From NCBI GenBank assembly GCA_001776475.1, contig MFBQ01000009.1, positions 1 to 13,956 on the forward strand: 13,956 nt of DNA, read 5' to 3'. The notes under the pieces were generated by a model. It saw only the letters and a program-made list of their open reading frames with translations, was not told the origin of the DNA and did no database searches. How positions within the stretch are numbered: position 1 is the first letter of the stretch; each line of letters opens with the position of its first letter. This DNA is from Candidatus Curtissbacteria bacterium RIFCSPLOWO2_01_FULL_41_18. Lineage in GTDB: Bacteria > Patescibacteriota > Microgenomatia > Curtissbacterales > GWA2-41-24. The translations under genes were made by a program, and so were the position numbers. Below are positions 1 to 6,424 of the stretch, piece after piece.

Positions 1-1
1 C

Positions 2-142
2 GCTACCCGTCAAGAAAGTGTTTTGGAGGTAGGCAATTTACAAGACTACGCTGGCCAATACGTTCTTGTTCCCAAAGGGGGCAGCTGGACAGACTTGGGT
101 GAATTTATTCAAAGTGAGATTTTTAAACTGAAGGAGAAGTGA
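2..142 (+). CDS. C-terminal end of an unidentified protein (5' partial)
   Basis: An open frame enters from the left edge and ends at TGA 140-142, giving the last 46 residues of a protein. The visible part is soluble in character, with a Gly/Pro stretch (VLVPKGGSW) followed by a helix-like tail ending FKLKEK. I see no membrane segment or catalytic motif and do not recognise the family. The frame is open from the first complete codon and the next gene has its own promoter-like sequence, so this is probably the true end of a gene rather than a chance frame. Function cannot be inferred. Confidence 0.55.
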   Translation, partial: ATRQESVLEVGNLQDYAGQYVLVPKGGSWTDLGEFIQSEIFKLKEK

Positions 143-143
143 G

Positions 144-172
144 TTGACAAATTAAAAAGCTTATAGTAGACT
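144..172 (+). promoter_or_regulatory. Putative sigma-70-type promoter for the 183-635 gene
   Basis: A perfect TTGACA at 144-149 is followed after 17 nt by TAGACT at 167-172 (4 of 6 matches to TATAAT). The expected transcription start is near 179, only about 4 nt before the ATG at 183. There is no Shine-Dalgarno sequence in front of that ATG, so the mRNA could be nearly leaderless. The -10 match is modest, so this is a plausible call only. Confidence 0.4.
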
Positions 173-182
173 TCACGTCCAT

Positions 183-635
183 ATGAGTGCAATAGAACAA
201 GGGCGAAAAAATTTAAGGGAACTTGAGTCAATCCGTGATAACTGCAGGCAAATTTTTGAGGAAGTTATAGGTATTCTTGAAGAACAAGGGTCGATCGTGG
301 CAGGAGGAACACGCATCCAAAAGTATAAACACGTCAGCCATACAGTGAATAGTACTTACCCTCCCATCAATGTTAAGTTTTGGGCAGGATCGAATTTGAG
401 TAAAGCTCGATCTATCCATATGTTGGTGCGGGGGGTAGGAGAGCTGAGAGTGCACAGGGAAAGAGTCAATTCAGGGAAGGAAATATTTCATGGGGAGCTA
501 AGAGACTGGGATTCTTATTCTAACCGTTGGTATAGCTTAGAGAGCGGAATCAGGAATGAAACTAGAAGCAGCGAATTTCTCCAAGCCGTAAGACAAATTA
601 AAACAGAGTTGGGTAAACCTCAGACTTCGATTTAG
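183..635 (+). CDS. Hypothetical protein, 150 aa
   Basis: I do not recognise this family. Residues 1-37 look like one long charged helix. Residues 38-120 look like mixed beta structure with several aromatic residues (NVKFWAG near 63-69, DWDSYSNRWYSLE near 108-120). The C-terminus is again helical. There is no signal peptide or membrane segment, so the protein is probably cytoplasmic. The start at ATG 183 is supported only by the promoter-like sequence just upstream, as no ribosome binding site is visible. The stop codon (633-635) overlaps the stop of the oppositely oriented 632-856 gene by 4 nt, so the two are tail to tail. It could be a lineage-specific orphan. That it is coding is fairly likely from its length and lack of interruption. 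Confidence 0.6.
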   Translation: MSAIEQGRKNLRELESIRDNCRQIFEEVIGILEEQGSIVAGGTRIQKYKHVSHTVNSTYPPINVKFWAGSNLSKARSIHMLVRGVGELRVHRERVNSGKEIFHGELRDWDSYSNRWYSLESGIRNETRSSEFLQAVRQIKTELGKPQTSI

Positions 636-856
636 TCTCTGAAGCTCAAAATTAACTTCATAGTTCCCAAAACAAACAAAATTACTCCGCCAAAAAATAT
701 TAAATACGTTAGCTCTGTTGAGCCGGCATTTGGCAAAGCTCCACTTGTGCCACCTTTACTAGCCGAATTTGTAGCTGATTGGGCAAGAACAGCTTGAGCA
801 AGTGCAAGCCATGCCACTGCTGATGAAATAAAACCGGTAAATCGTGCAAGCTTCAT
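632..856 (-). CDS. Small secreted protein with LPNAG sorting-like C-terminus
   Basis: This 74-residue protein has the two ends of a sortase substrate and almost nothing between them. Residues 1-25 form a signal peptide: basic start MKLAR, hydrophobic core, likely cleavage after VLA at residue 25. Residues 26-40 are Ser/Ala/Gly-rich. Residues 41-45 are LPNAG followed by STE, then a hydrophobic segment at about 49-70 and the short tail SFRD. This matches the LPxTG-type layout (motif, membrane anchor, charged tail) with Ala in place of Thr. The tail carries only one clear positive charge, so it could instead be a two-helix membrane microprotein. The ATG at 854-856 gives a proper signal peptide; no Shine-Dalgarno is visible. 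No sortase gene lies in the window. Confidence 0.7.
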   Translation of the reverse strand: MKLARFTGFISSAVAWLALAQAVLAQSATNSASKGGTSGALPNAGSTELTYLIFFGGVILFVLGTMKLILSFRD

Positions 857-891
857 GGTTTAGGCCAAAGAGTATTTGGGTTCTTTATATG

Positions 892-921
892 AGTTAACCA
901 GTTTTTGGATAAAATTGTCAA
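892..921 (-). promoter_or_regulatory. Possible promoter for the LPNAG protein gene
   Basis: On the minus strand a perfect TTGACA (921-916) is followed after 18 nt by TTAACT (897-892). A TG one base upstream of the hexamer forms an extended -10. The expected start is about 30 nt before the ATG. The -10 itself is poor (3 of 6), and the call rests on the consensus -35 and the TG extension. Confidence 0.3.
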
Positions 922-938
922 GTAATGGTGAATCTAAA

Positions 939-2273
939 TTAGTAAAAATAATTCTTAAAAAGCGACAATTTATATTTTTTGAGAGTTAAGATTCTCTCCT
1001 TCATCAGCTTCTCATTATAATAGAGCTCTCTCATTTGATCATAAGGTTTCCCCTCAAGTAGTGCACTGCGCCCCTTATTCAGAATTTTGTTTTGCGACTT
1101 AAAACCATAGGTTGTTCCAATCGAGCTTGTTATCACCATTATGATAAATATAATTGAGATCAACATAAGAAAAGCCTCAATTATTTTTCTAGATTTGTCC
1201 TTTTTGTTACTTACGAAATTAAGAAGAAGACAAAAAAACACTCCATCGGCAATCCAGAACAAATTTGATATTGAAATATAATGGCCTGATAAAGCTTGCC
1301 AAAATCCAAAGCCAACCCTACCCACCGCTGTTATTATGGCGCTTGCCAGAGCATAGATACTGATGGCAATATAAGGTTTGATAAGTTGAAAAGTAACATT
1401 TCGCGCGCGACCTAAAACTATCAAGCTCAAGATTAAAAACACTAACCCCAAAAAGCCTGCCAGTTGTGCCTGTCCAACATTAGTTTGTGCAAAAGCGGTT
1501 ACAGGCCTTCCAAGATATGCCAGGATATAAAGTAAGAAATTAACTGGATTATGAATAAATACCCAAAGCGAAGGATGATTATACGGTTTACTGTAACCCC
1601 AGAGATATGAAAAGTAGACCACAAACCAGATACTGATCCATAAAATCATCTGCTTGTAAAGATTTTGCCCTTTAGAAGTGGCTATCATAAAAAAGCCAAT
1701 TGGCCAAAACAAAAGACCGTTGGCAAACGAGTAAGTAGCGACAATCCCCAAAATTATTGCCGAAATTAAGCTAGACCATTTTATCCGAACTTCAGATAGC
1801 AACTTGATACCCCCAACTATTGCCAGAATATTTAAAAATATCTGCATTTGCCATCCAGCCAGCCAGTTGCTGGATTGATTGGGAGAAAAAATCATCACCG
1901 AAATTACTGGTATAAACCAGAAATTATTAATTTTGGCACATTTGAATGTTTTATAAATCAGCATCGTTAGTACTTTAAAAATTGCCAGTGCCAAAATTAT
2001 GTTTACCCAAAGCTCATAAAAGATATTCCATCTAGAAAGTCTTGACAAAGCTAGCATAATTAGGCGTGGAAAAATTGGTCTGTGTTCATTATGCTGTGCC
2101 CAAAAGTCGCCAAAAGTGAGAGTTCCAATGTATGATTTTTCAATTAAAGGTATAAAATCCCATTGGTCGCCAAACGGCACGTTCACCCAATATTTGTAAA
2201 CCATATAGATTAATAAAAAAAACGGTAGAAAAACCAGGACCAAAATCCAACGTTGGCTAAATAATTTTCCCAT
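939..2273 (-). CDS. Polytopic membrane protein, GT-C glycosyltransferase-like
   Basis: This 444-residue integral membrane protein has about 11-12 predicted membrane helices, the first at residues 9-29 and the last near 366-386, and a basic C-terminal tail of about 50 residues. After the first helix comes a loop with GDQWDF (35-40) and then HNEHRPIFPR (61-70). An acidic first extracytoplasmic loop of this kind is typical of GT-C enzymes, which use polyprenyl-phosphate sugars. A second conserved-looking block is GRVGFGFWQALSGHY (318-332). By analogy it may transfer a sugar to a surface glycan or be a related membrane protein; the substrate is unknown. It lies 34 nt after rpsT on the same strand and may be read from the rpsT promoter. 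The DNA is visibly more A+T-rich in places than the neighbouring housekeeping genes, which may reflect transfer or membrane-protein composition. Confidence 0.7.
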   Translation of the reverse strand: MGKLFSQRWILVLVFLPFFLLIYMVYKYWVNVPFGDQWDFIPLIEKSYIGTLTFGDFWAQHNEHRPIFPRLIMLALSRLSRWNIFYELWVNIILALAIFKVLTMLIYKTFKCAKINNFWFIPVISVMIFSPNQSSNWLAGWQMQIFLNILAIVGGIKLLSEVRIKWSSLISAIILGIVATYSFANGLLFWPIGFFMIATSKGQNLYKQMILWISIWFVVYFSYLWGYSKPYNHPSLWVFIHNPVNFLLYILAYLGRPVTAFAQTNVGQAQLAGFLGLVFLILSLIVLGRARNVTFQLIKPYIAISIYALASAIITAVGRVGFGFWQALSGHYISISNLFWIADGVFFCLLLNFVSNKKDKSRKIIEAFLMLISIIFIIMVITSSIGTTYGFKSQNKILNKGRSALLEGKPYDQMRELYYNEKLMKERILTLKKYKLSLFKNYFY

Positions 2274-2307
2274 ATTTACATTATTTTAATAGAATGGCCT
2301 GCGTGAG

Positions 2308-2574
2308 CTACTTTTTTGGATTTTTTGCTGTTTGTTTTCGGGGAATTAATTTCTTAGATAACCTAGATTTTATTCTTGAGGCTTTATTTTTATGAATGAC
2401 GTTAGTTTTAGCGGCTCTGTCAACCGCTTTATAAATGACCGAAAGGCCGGCAACTGTTGGATTTTTGCCAAAATCGTGAAGCGCCTTTTTATAATTTTTT
2501 TTGCGCTTCAGGTTAATGATAGTTTTTCGCTTGTCTTGTCGAACCTTTTTGATTGCTTGTTTTGTAACTGGCAT
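2308..2574 (-). CDS. rpsT: Small ribosomal subunit protein bS20
   Basis: The 88-residue product has the length and composition of bS20, which binds 16S rRNA during assembly of the 30S subunit. The N-terminus MPVTKQAIKKVRQDKRKT and the C-terminal block VIHKNKASRIKSRLSKKL match the family pattern, which is a Lys/Arg-rich three-helix bundle. The internal YKAVDRAAKTN segment fits the conserved middle helix. The ATG at 2572-2574 is chosen because the family begins MP. An AGGA motif lies 11 nt upstream, farther than usual. A near-consensus promoter lies at 2606-2634. It diverges from murJ across a palindromic spacer. Confidence 0.95.
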   Translation of the reverse strand: MPVTKQAIKKVRQDKRKTIINLKRKKNYKKALHDFGKNPTVAGLSVIYKAVDRAAKTNVIHKNKASRIKSRLSKKLIPRKQTAKNPKK

Positions 2575-2605
2575 AAATATAAAATTCCTAAGTACTAATT
2601 GATAG

Positions 2606-2634
2606 ATTCTAATTGGTTTTTGGTATTAGGTCAA
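2606..2634 (-). promoter_or_regulatory. rpsT promoter
   Basis: Reading the minus strand, TTGACC (2634-2629) is separated by exactly 17 nt from TAGAAT (2611-2606), five of six matches in each box. The predicted start near 2599 gives a leader of about 25 nt that contains an AGGA. The -35 box overlaps the 12-bp direct repeat and the palindromic element described next, so the element may influence this promoter. Confidence 0.6.
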
Positions 2635-2727
2635 TATCAGTCGACAGCTATGCTGTCCCTGATATATCAGAGGAGCGCCATTGCGACGACGAAGTGTCGC
2701 AAGGCGACCTGCTGATATTAGGTCAAT
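2624..2727. repeat. Tandem palindromic element flanked by 12-bp direct repeats
   Basis: TATTAGGTCAAT occurs at 2624-2635 and again at 2716-2727. Between the copies lie two hairpins with identical outer arms. Hairpin 1 has ATATCAG 2634-2640 pairing with CTGATAT 2659-2665, and inside it GACAGC 2643-2648 pairs with GCTGTC 2652-2657. Hairpin 2 has ATATCAG 2664-2670 pairing with CTGATAT 2712-2718. Inside it CGCC 2676-2679 pairs with GGCG 2703-2706, and TTGCGAC 2681-2687 with GTCGCAA 2696-2702. The two share the perfect palindrome CTGATATATCAG (2659-2670). The same arms recur before nusA. It could be a REP- or MITE-like element or a structured leader RNA for murJ. No T-run follows, so it is not an ordinary terminator. 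Confidence 0.6.
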
Positions 2728-2745
2728 TGGTCATTAATTCGAGTT

Positions 2746-4416
2746 ATGTTTGATTTTCTCAAAAACCCAGCGTCAATCTTCAAAAAAAAGCAGGAGGATA
2801 TTCTTTCTGCCGCTTTTGTTATCGGCGTAGCCGTTGCCATCTCAAGGCTTCTGGGCCTTGTGCGCTACCGGCTTTTGGCCTCAAATTTTGGTCACGACAT
2901 TAAACTTTTGGACAGCTTTATTGCTGCCTCAGTGTTACCGGACGCCATCTTTGAAGTCTTGATTTTTGGCACAATTGCTCTGGCATTTATCCCTGTTTTT
3001 TCCAAGTATCTTTCCCGAGACAACTTGGATAGGGCTTGGAAGCTCTCATCGTCGATGATCTCTTTTGGTCTGTTAATATTTTTTATATTCACAATTATTG
3101 TGATGATTTTTGCCAAACCTCTCGCTGCCCTTATTGCCCCCGGCCTTGTTGCCAAAGATCCTCAAACCCAGATTCTTATTGCCAGACTTCTTCGCGTGAT
3201 GCTTATCTCCCAACTTTTCTTTGTGGTTTCAATTTTTATAACCGGTGTCCTGCAGTCGTTCCAGCGGTTTTTAATCCCGGCCTTGGCATCTATCTTCTAT
3301 AACTTGGGTATCATAATCTCGATCATCTTTCTTTCTCCGGTCATTGGCATTTACGCTCCTGCCTTCGGCATGATTTTGGGCGCTATGCTCCATTTGGTGG
3401 TTCAACTGCCGCTGGCCCTATCGCTAGGCTTCAAGTTCAAACCTAATTTGGATTTTAAAAACAAAGATGTTTGGGAAATGTTTCACCTGATGTGGCCAAG
3501 ATCAATCGCGCTTGGGGTGACTCGGCTTTCGGATTTAGTAAACATCGCTTTGGCCTCAGTCGCCGTGTTTGGATCAATTGTTGCTTTCAACTTTGCCCAA
3601 GCCTTGCAGCTTGTACCAACCGCTTTTTTCGCCTCATCAATTTCCCAAGCGGCCCTGCCATCTCTGTCTATCCAGTTTCATACAAAAAAACTGGATAAGT
3701 TCAAAGAGCTTTTTGTCGACTCGTTTCACCAGATAATCTTTTTGGTGCTGCCACTAACTGCAATTCTGGCAATTTTAAGAATTCCGGCTGTTAGACTTGT
3801 TTTTGGCGCGCGTGAGCTGCCCTGGGATATTACGGTTTTAACCGGCAGAATCCTTATCGCTTTTGCTTTTGGCATCGCGGCGCAGTCTGCCAGCCTTCTT
3901 TTGATCCGCAGCTTTCATGCACTGCGCGACAGTTTTACGCCGGTTAAGGTTAATGTTGCCACCGTTGGTTTAAATATTACCCTTTCTTTGGCCTTTATCT
4001 TTGTTTTCCATTTGCCGATTGTTTTTTTGGCTGTAGCATATTCTTTCGCCAACATTATCAATGCTTTAGTTCTTCTTTATCTTTTGGACAGAAAAGTTGG
4101 CGGATTTGGGAAAAAACAGTTGTTGTTTCCTATCGCAAAAATGGGAGTAACAAGCGCGGTCACCGCCATCTCGCTTTATATTCCTATGAAGCTTTTGGAC
4201 AAGCTTGTTTTTGACACCACCCGTACTGTCGGCTTAATACTTTTAACCTCCATCGCCTCAGCAGTTGGGCTTTCCGTTTATATTTTTCTATCTTGGATAT
4301 TTAAGGTGCCGCAGCTTCTGATTTTTCTACATTTAGCCAAAAGAGTTCTGACTTGGCCGGCCAAACTTAAAACGCCTCCCCCGACTTCAATCGAAGCCCA
4401 AAGCCAAACACCGTAA
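2746..4416 (+). CDS. murJ: Lipid II flippase MurJ (MviN family)
   Basis: MurJ moves lipid II, the peptidoglycan precursor, across the cytoplasmic membrane and belongs to the MOP transporter superfamily. The 556-residue product starts with a short basic segment (IFKKKQ, 12-17) and then the typical family opening: an SRLLGLVR motif near 34-41, a LASNFG segment, DSFIAASVLPDAIFE and AFIPVFSKYL near 80-89. Repeated hydrophobic helices run to about residue 530, consistent with some 14 membrane segments. A Pro-rich soluble tail of about 20 residues ends the protein. The length is slightly above the usual 500-530. No Shine-Dalgarno precedes the ATG at 2746, the first start after the palindromic spacer. 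The stop TAA directly abuts the lepA ATG, so the two genes are likely co-transcribed and translationally coupled. Confidence 0.92.
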   Translation: MFDFLKNPASIFKKKQEDILSAAFVIGVAVAISRLLGLVRYRLLASNFGHDIKLLDSFIAASVLPDAIFEVLIFGTIALAFIPVFSKYLSRDNLDRAWKLSSSMISFGLLIFFIFTIIVMIFAKPLAALIAPGLVAKDPQTQILIARLLRVMLISQLFFVVSIFITGVLQSFQRFLIPALASIFYNLGIIISIIFLSPVIGIYAPAFGMILGAMLHLVVQLPLALSLGFKFKPNLDFKNKDVWEMFHLMWPRSIALGVTRLSDLVNIALASVAVFGSIVAFNFAQALQLVPTAFFASSISQAALPSLSIQFHTKKLDKFKELFVDSFHQIIFLVLPLTAILAILRIPAVRLVFGARELPWDITVLTGRILIAFAFGIAAQSASLLLIRSFHALRDSFTPVKVNVATVGLNITLSLAFIFVFHLPIVFLAVAYSFANIINALVLLYLLDRKVGGFGKKQLLFPIAKMGVTSAVTAISLYIPMKLLDKLVFDTTRTVGLILLTSIASAVGLSVYIFLSWIFKVPQLLIFLHLAKRVLTWPAKLKTPPPTSIEAQSQTP

Positions 4417-6168
4417 ATGGATATCCGCAATTTTGCCATTGTTGCCCATATTGATCATGGCAAATCAACTTTGGCCGACCGCATCATGGAAATTTGCGGC
4501 GCAGTAGGGCAAGATCACCCACAACAACTCTTGGATAGTCTAGAGCTGGAGCGTGAACATGGCATCACTATCAAATTAAAGGCTATTCGCCTAAATTATT
4601 CTCTAGACGCTACTCACTATACGCTTAATCTCATCGACACCCCCGGACATGTGGATTTTTCCTACGAAGTCTCAAGATCCCTGGCCTCTGTTGAAGGCGC
4701 AGTTTTGCTGGTTGATGCCACTCAAGGAATCCAGGCGCAAACCCTCGCAAACTTTAATCTGTCACTCGAGGCAAACCTGACGATAATTCCAGTAGTCAAC
4801 AAAATTGACAGCCCCCAAGCCAATGTCGGCCAAACAATTAGTGAGCTTAAATCCCTCGGCTTCACACAAGATGAAATCTTCAAAATCTCTGCAAAGAGCG
4901 GCGAAGGCGTTAAAGAATTACTGAATGAAATTATTAAAAAAGTTCCTCCACCTAAACGACTAACGACGAGCCCTAAACTATCAGTTTTGATCTTCGATTC
5001 AGCCCTTGACCCTTACAAAGGTGTAATTGCCACGATCAGAGTATTTGGTGGTAAGTTCAAATCTGGTGATGAGATTCTGTTTCTGGCAACAGGCGCTAAA
5101 GCCCAAATCCTGCAAATCGGCTACCTCACGCCAAAACCTCTCTACGTTAAAAATTTAGCGGACGGCGAAGTCGGCTTTATTGTTACTAACCTTAAAGATC
5201 TGGTTGCCGTTGAGGTAGGGGACACAATAACTCTTCCTGCGAACCCCGCCCAGCCTCTTCCCGGTTACCAGCAGGTAAAACCGGTTGTCTTTTTATCTTT
5301 TTATCCTGCCGATCCCCACAATTTGCCAAAGTTAAAAGCCGGTCTTGAAAAGTTAAAGTTAAACGATGCTGCCATCATCTTTGCACAGGAGTCATCAATT
5401 TCCTTAGGGCAAGGATTTCGCCTCGGCTTTCTAGGACTTTTGCATGCCCAAATTACCCAAGAGCGCTTAGAGCGTGAATACGATCTTGATATTATTGTCA
5501 CCTCACCCTCTGTCAGTTTTGAAATTGACGGCAAAATAATCAATAAACCGCAAGAATTTGATCCAACCTCCAAAAATGTGCGCGAGCCTTACGCCAAGGT
5601 CACCATTTTTGCTCCGGCTAAATATTACGGCGCAATTTCAAATCTTATTTACGAAAAAAGGGGAGAGCAAAAAAACTTAGAAAACGTTGGTGTCTCCCAA
5701 AAAATTGAAGCCGAAATCCCTCTTCTGGAAATTTTAATTGGTTTTTACGACCAACTCAAAACAATAACATCCGGTTATGCCTCTTTCGACTTTGAAATAG
5801 GTGACTACCGCGACGCAAATCTTGTTAAACTTGATATTTTAGTTAACCACGAACCAGTTGAAAGTCTGGCTCAAATTATCCCCAAAGAAAGAGCCGAGGA
5901 AATCGCAAGAAAACTTGTCGAAAAATTAAAAGAAGCCATTCCCCGTCAGCAAATAGCTGTTCCAATTCAGGCAGCTGTGGGCGGTAAAATTATTGCCCGC
6001 GAAACAGTCGCCTCTTTTCGCAAAGACGTTACCCAAAAACTTTACGGCGGCGACGTCACCCGCAAAATGAAGCTGCTTGAGAAACAAAAAAAAGGCAAAA
6101 AGCGCATGCGCCGCTTCGGCAATGTCGATATTCCACAAGAAGCATTTTTGGCAGTTTTAAAAATATGA
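4417..6168 (+). CDS. lepA: Elongation factor 4 (LepA), translational GTPase
   Basis: LepA/EF4 is a ribosome-associated GTPase implicated in back-translocation and 30S maturation. All G-domain motifs are present: G1 AHIDHGKS at 10-17, G2 GITIK at 49-53, G3 DTPGH at 74-78, G4 NKID at 128-131 and G5 SAK at 158-160. An EF-G-like domain II and alpha/beta domains follow. The LepA-specific C-terminal domain ends with KRMRRFGNVDIPQEAFLAVLK, the family signature that separates it from EF-G. At 583 residues it is close to the normal length of about 600. The ATG immediately follows the murJ stop with no spacer and no Shine-Dalgarno, so initiation probably depends on ribosomes finishing murJ. The stop is TGA. 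Confidence 0.96.
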   Translation: MDIRNFAIVAHIDHGKSTLADRIMEICGAVGQDHPQQLLDSLELEREHGITIKLKAIRLNYSLDATHYTLNLIDTPGHVDFSYEVSRSLASVEGAVLLVDATQGIQAQTLANFNLSLEANLTIIPVVNKIDSPQANVGQTISELKSLGFTQDEIFKISAKSGEGVKELLNEIIKKVPPPKRLTTSPKLSVLIFDSALDPYKGVIATIRVFGGKFKSGDEILFLATGAKAQILQIGYLTPKPLYVKNLADGEVGFIVTNLKDLVAVEVGDTITLPANPAQPLPGYQQVKPVVFLSFYPADPHNLPKLKAGLEKLKLNDAAIIFAQESSISLGQGFRLGFLGLLHAQITQERLEREYDLDIIVTSPSVSFEIDGKIINKPQEFDPTSKNVREPYAKVTIFAPAKYYGAISNLIYEKRGEQKNLENVGVSQKIEAEIPLLEILIGFYDQLKTITSGYASFDFEIGDYRDANLVKLDILVNHEPVESLAQIIPKERAEEIARKLVEKLKEAIPRQQIAVPIQAAVGGKIIARETVASFRKDVTQKLYGGDVTRKMKLLEKQKKGKKRMRRFGNVDIPQEAFLAVLKI

Positions 6169-6316
6169 AAATCGCAGTTGGTTCGACAAATCCCGTTAAT
6201 ACCTCCTCTTGACCTTCGGCAAATTTATACTGAGTAAAACCGAAGTACTCAGGTCGTTCAGACTCTGAGGAGCTCTGCTCGAAGAGGTCAACCCTGAACA
6301 AATTGAAGGGTTGACA
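6169..6316. other. lepA-hrcA spacer with hairpins upstream of the heat-shock promoter
   Basis: I see no gene here. Two clean inverted repeats are visible. CTGAGTA 6230-6236 pairs with TACTCAG 6246-6252 (9-nt loop). GTCAACCCT 6287-6295 pairs with AGGGTTGAC 6307-6315 (11-nt loop). The right arm of the second contains most of the TTGACA -35 box of the hrcA promoter. Neither is followed by a T-run, so termination after lepA is not evident. TCTGCTCGAAGA at 6274-6285 recurs at 11191-11202 after dnaJ, hinting at a dispersed intergenic repeat. Confidence 0.45.
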
Positions 6317-6348
6317 ATAATTAGCACTCGTGGTACATTGTCTGCTAA
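6311..6348 (+). promoter_or_regulatory. Heat-shock promoter overlapping a CIRCE-like HrcA operator
   Basis: TTGACA at 6311-6316 is followed after 17 nt by TACATT at 6334-6339 (4 of 6). Overlapping it, TTAGCACTC at 6321-6329 matches the left half of the CIRCE operator exactly. The right half, GTCTGCTAA at 6340-6348, matches GAGTGCTAA in 7 of 9 positions. The canonical spacer is 9 nt; here it is 10, so the half-sites are one base farther apart. HrcA binding here would block RNA polymerase, and hrcA is the next gene. This is strong support for autoregulated control of the hrcA-grpE-dnaK cluster. Confidence 0.75.
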
Positions 6349-6411
6349 CTACGTTCATGTGAACTGAATGTAGCTAAATGGCAGGCGAGTTGCTCTAACT
6401 GCCCGCTCGCC
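6349..6411 (+). promoter_or_regulatory. Structured 5' leader of the heat-shock operon
   Basis: The expected transcript starts near 6346, leaving a leader of about 80 nt. CTACGTTCA (near 6350-6358) can pair with TGAATGTAG (6365-6373) with one G-U pair. Farther on, GGCAG 6380-6384 can pair with CTGCC 6399-6403, and GGCGAG 6384-6389 with CTCGCC 6406-6411. The last two stems interleave, so they are alternatives or a pseudoknot. The structure ends 13 nt before the hrcA ATG and no Shine-Dalgarno is visible. A regulatory role is a guess. Confidence 0.35.
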
Positions 6412-6424
6412 ACAAAAAACTTTT

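Noticed and set aside
939..2273. Defence or toxin system in the accessory left end.
   Set aside because: The membrane protein has GT-C-like loops, and the small neighbours show sorting signals or nothing recognisable; no nuclease, toxin or antitoxin motif is visible.
2392..2598. A plus-strand frame opposite rpsT.
   Set aside because: It is antisense to a clear bS20 gene and covers the rpsT start and leader; the product is composition-driven (Phe/Asn/Leu).
2624..2727. CRISPR-like repeat array.
   Set aside because: There are only two copies of the flanking repeat, the inner sequence is self-complementary hairpins rather than spacers, and no cas genes are near.
6056..6358. A 100-codon open frame on the minus strand covering the lepA end and the spacer.
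   Set aside because: It overlaps the conserved LepA C-terminal domain antisense, runs through the hairpins and the heat-shock promoter, and has no recognisable protein features.
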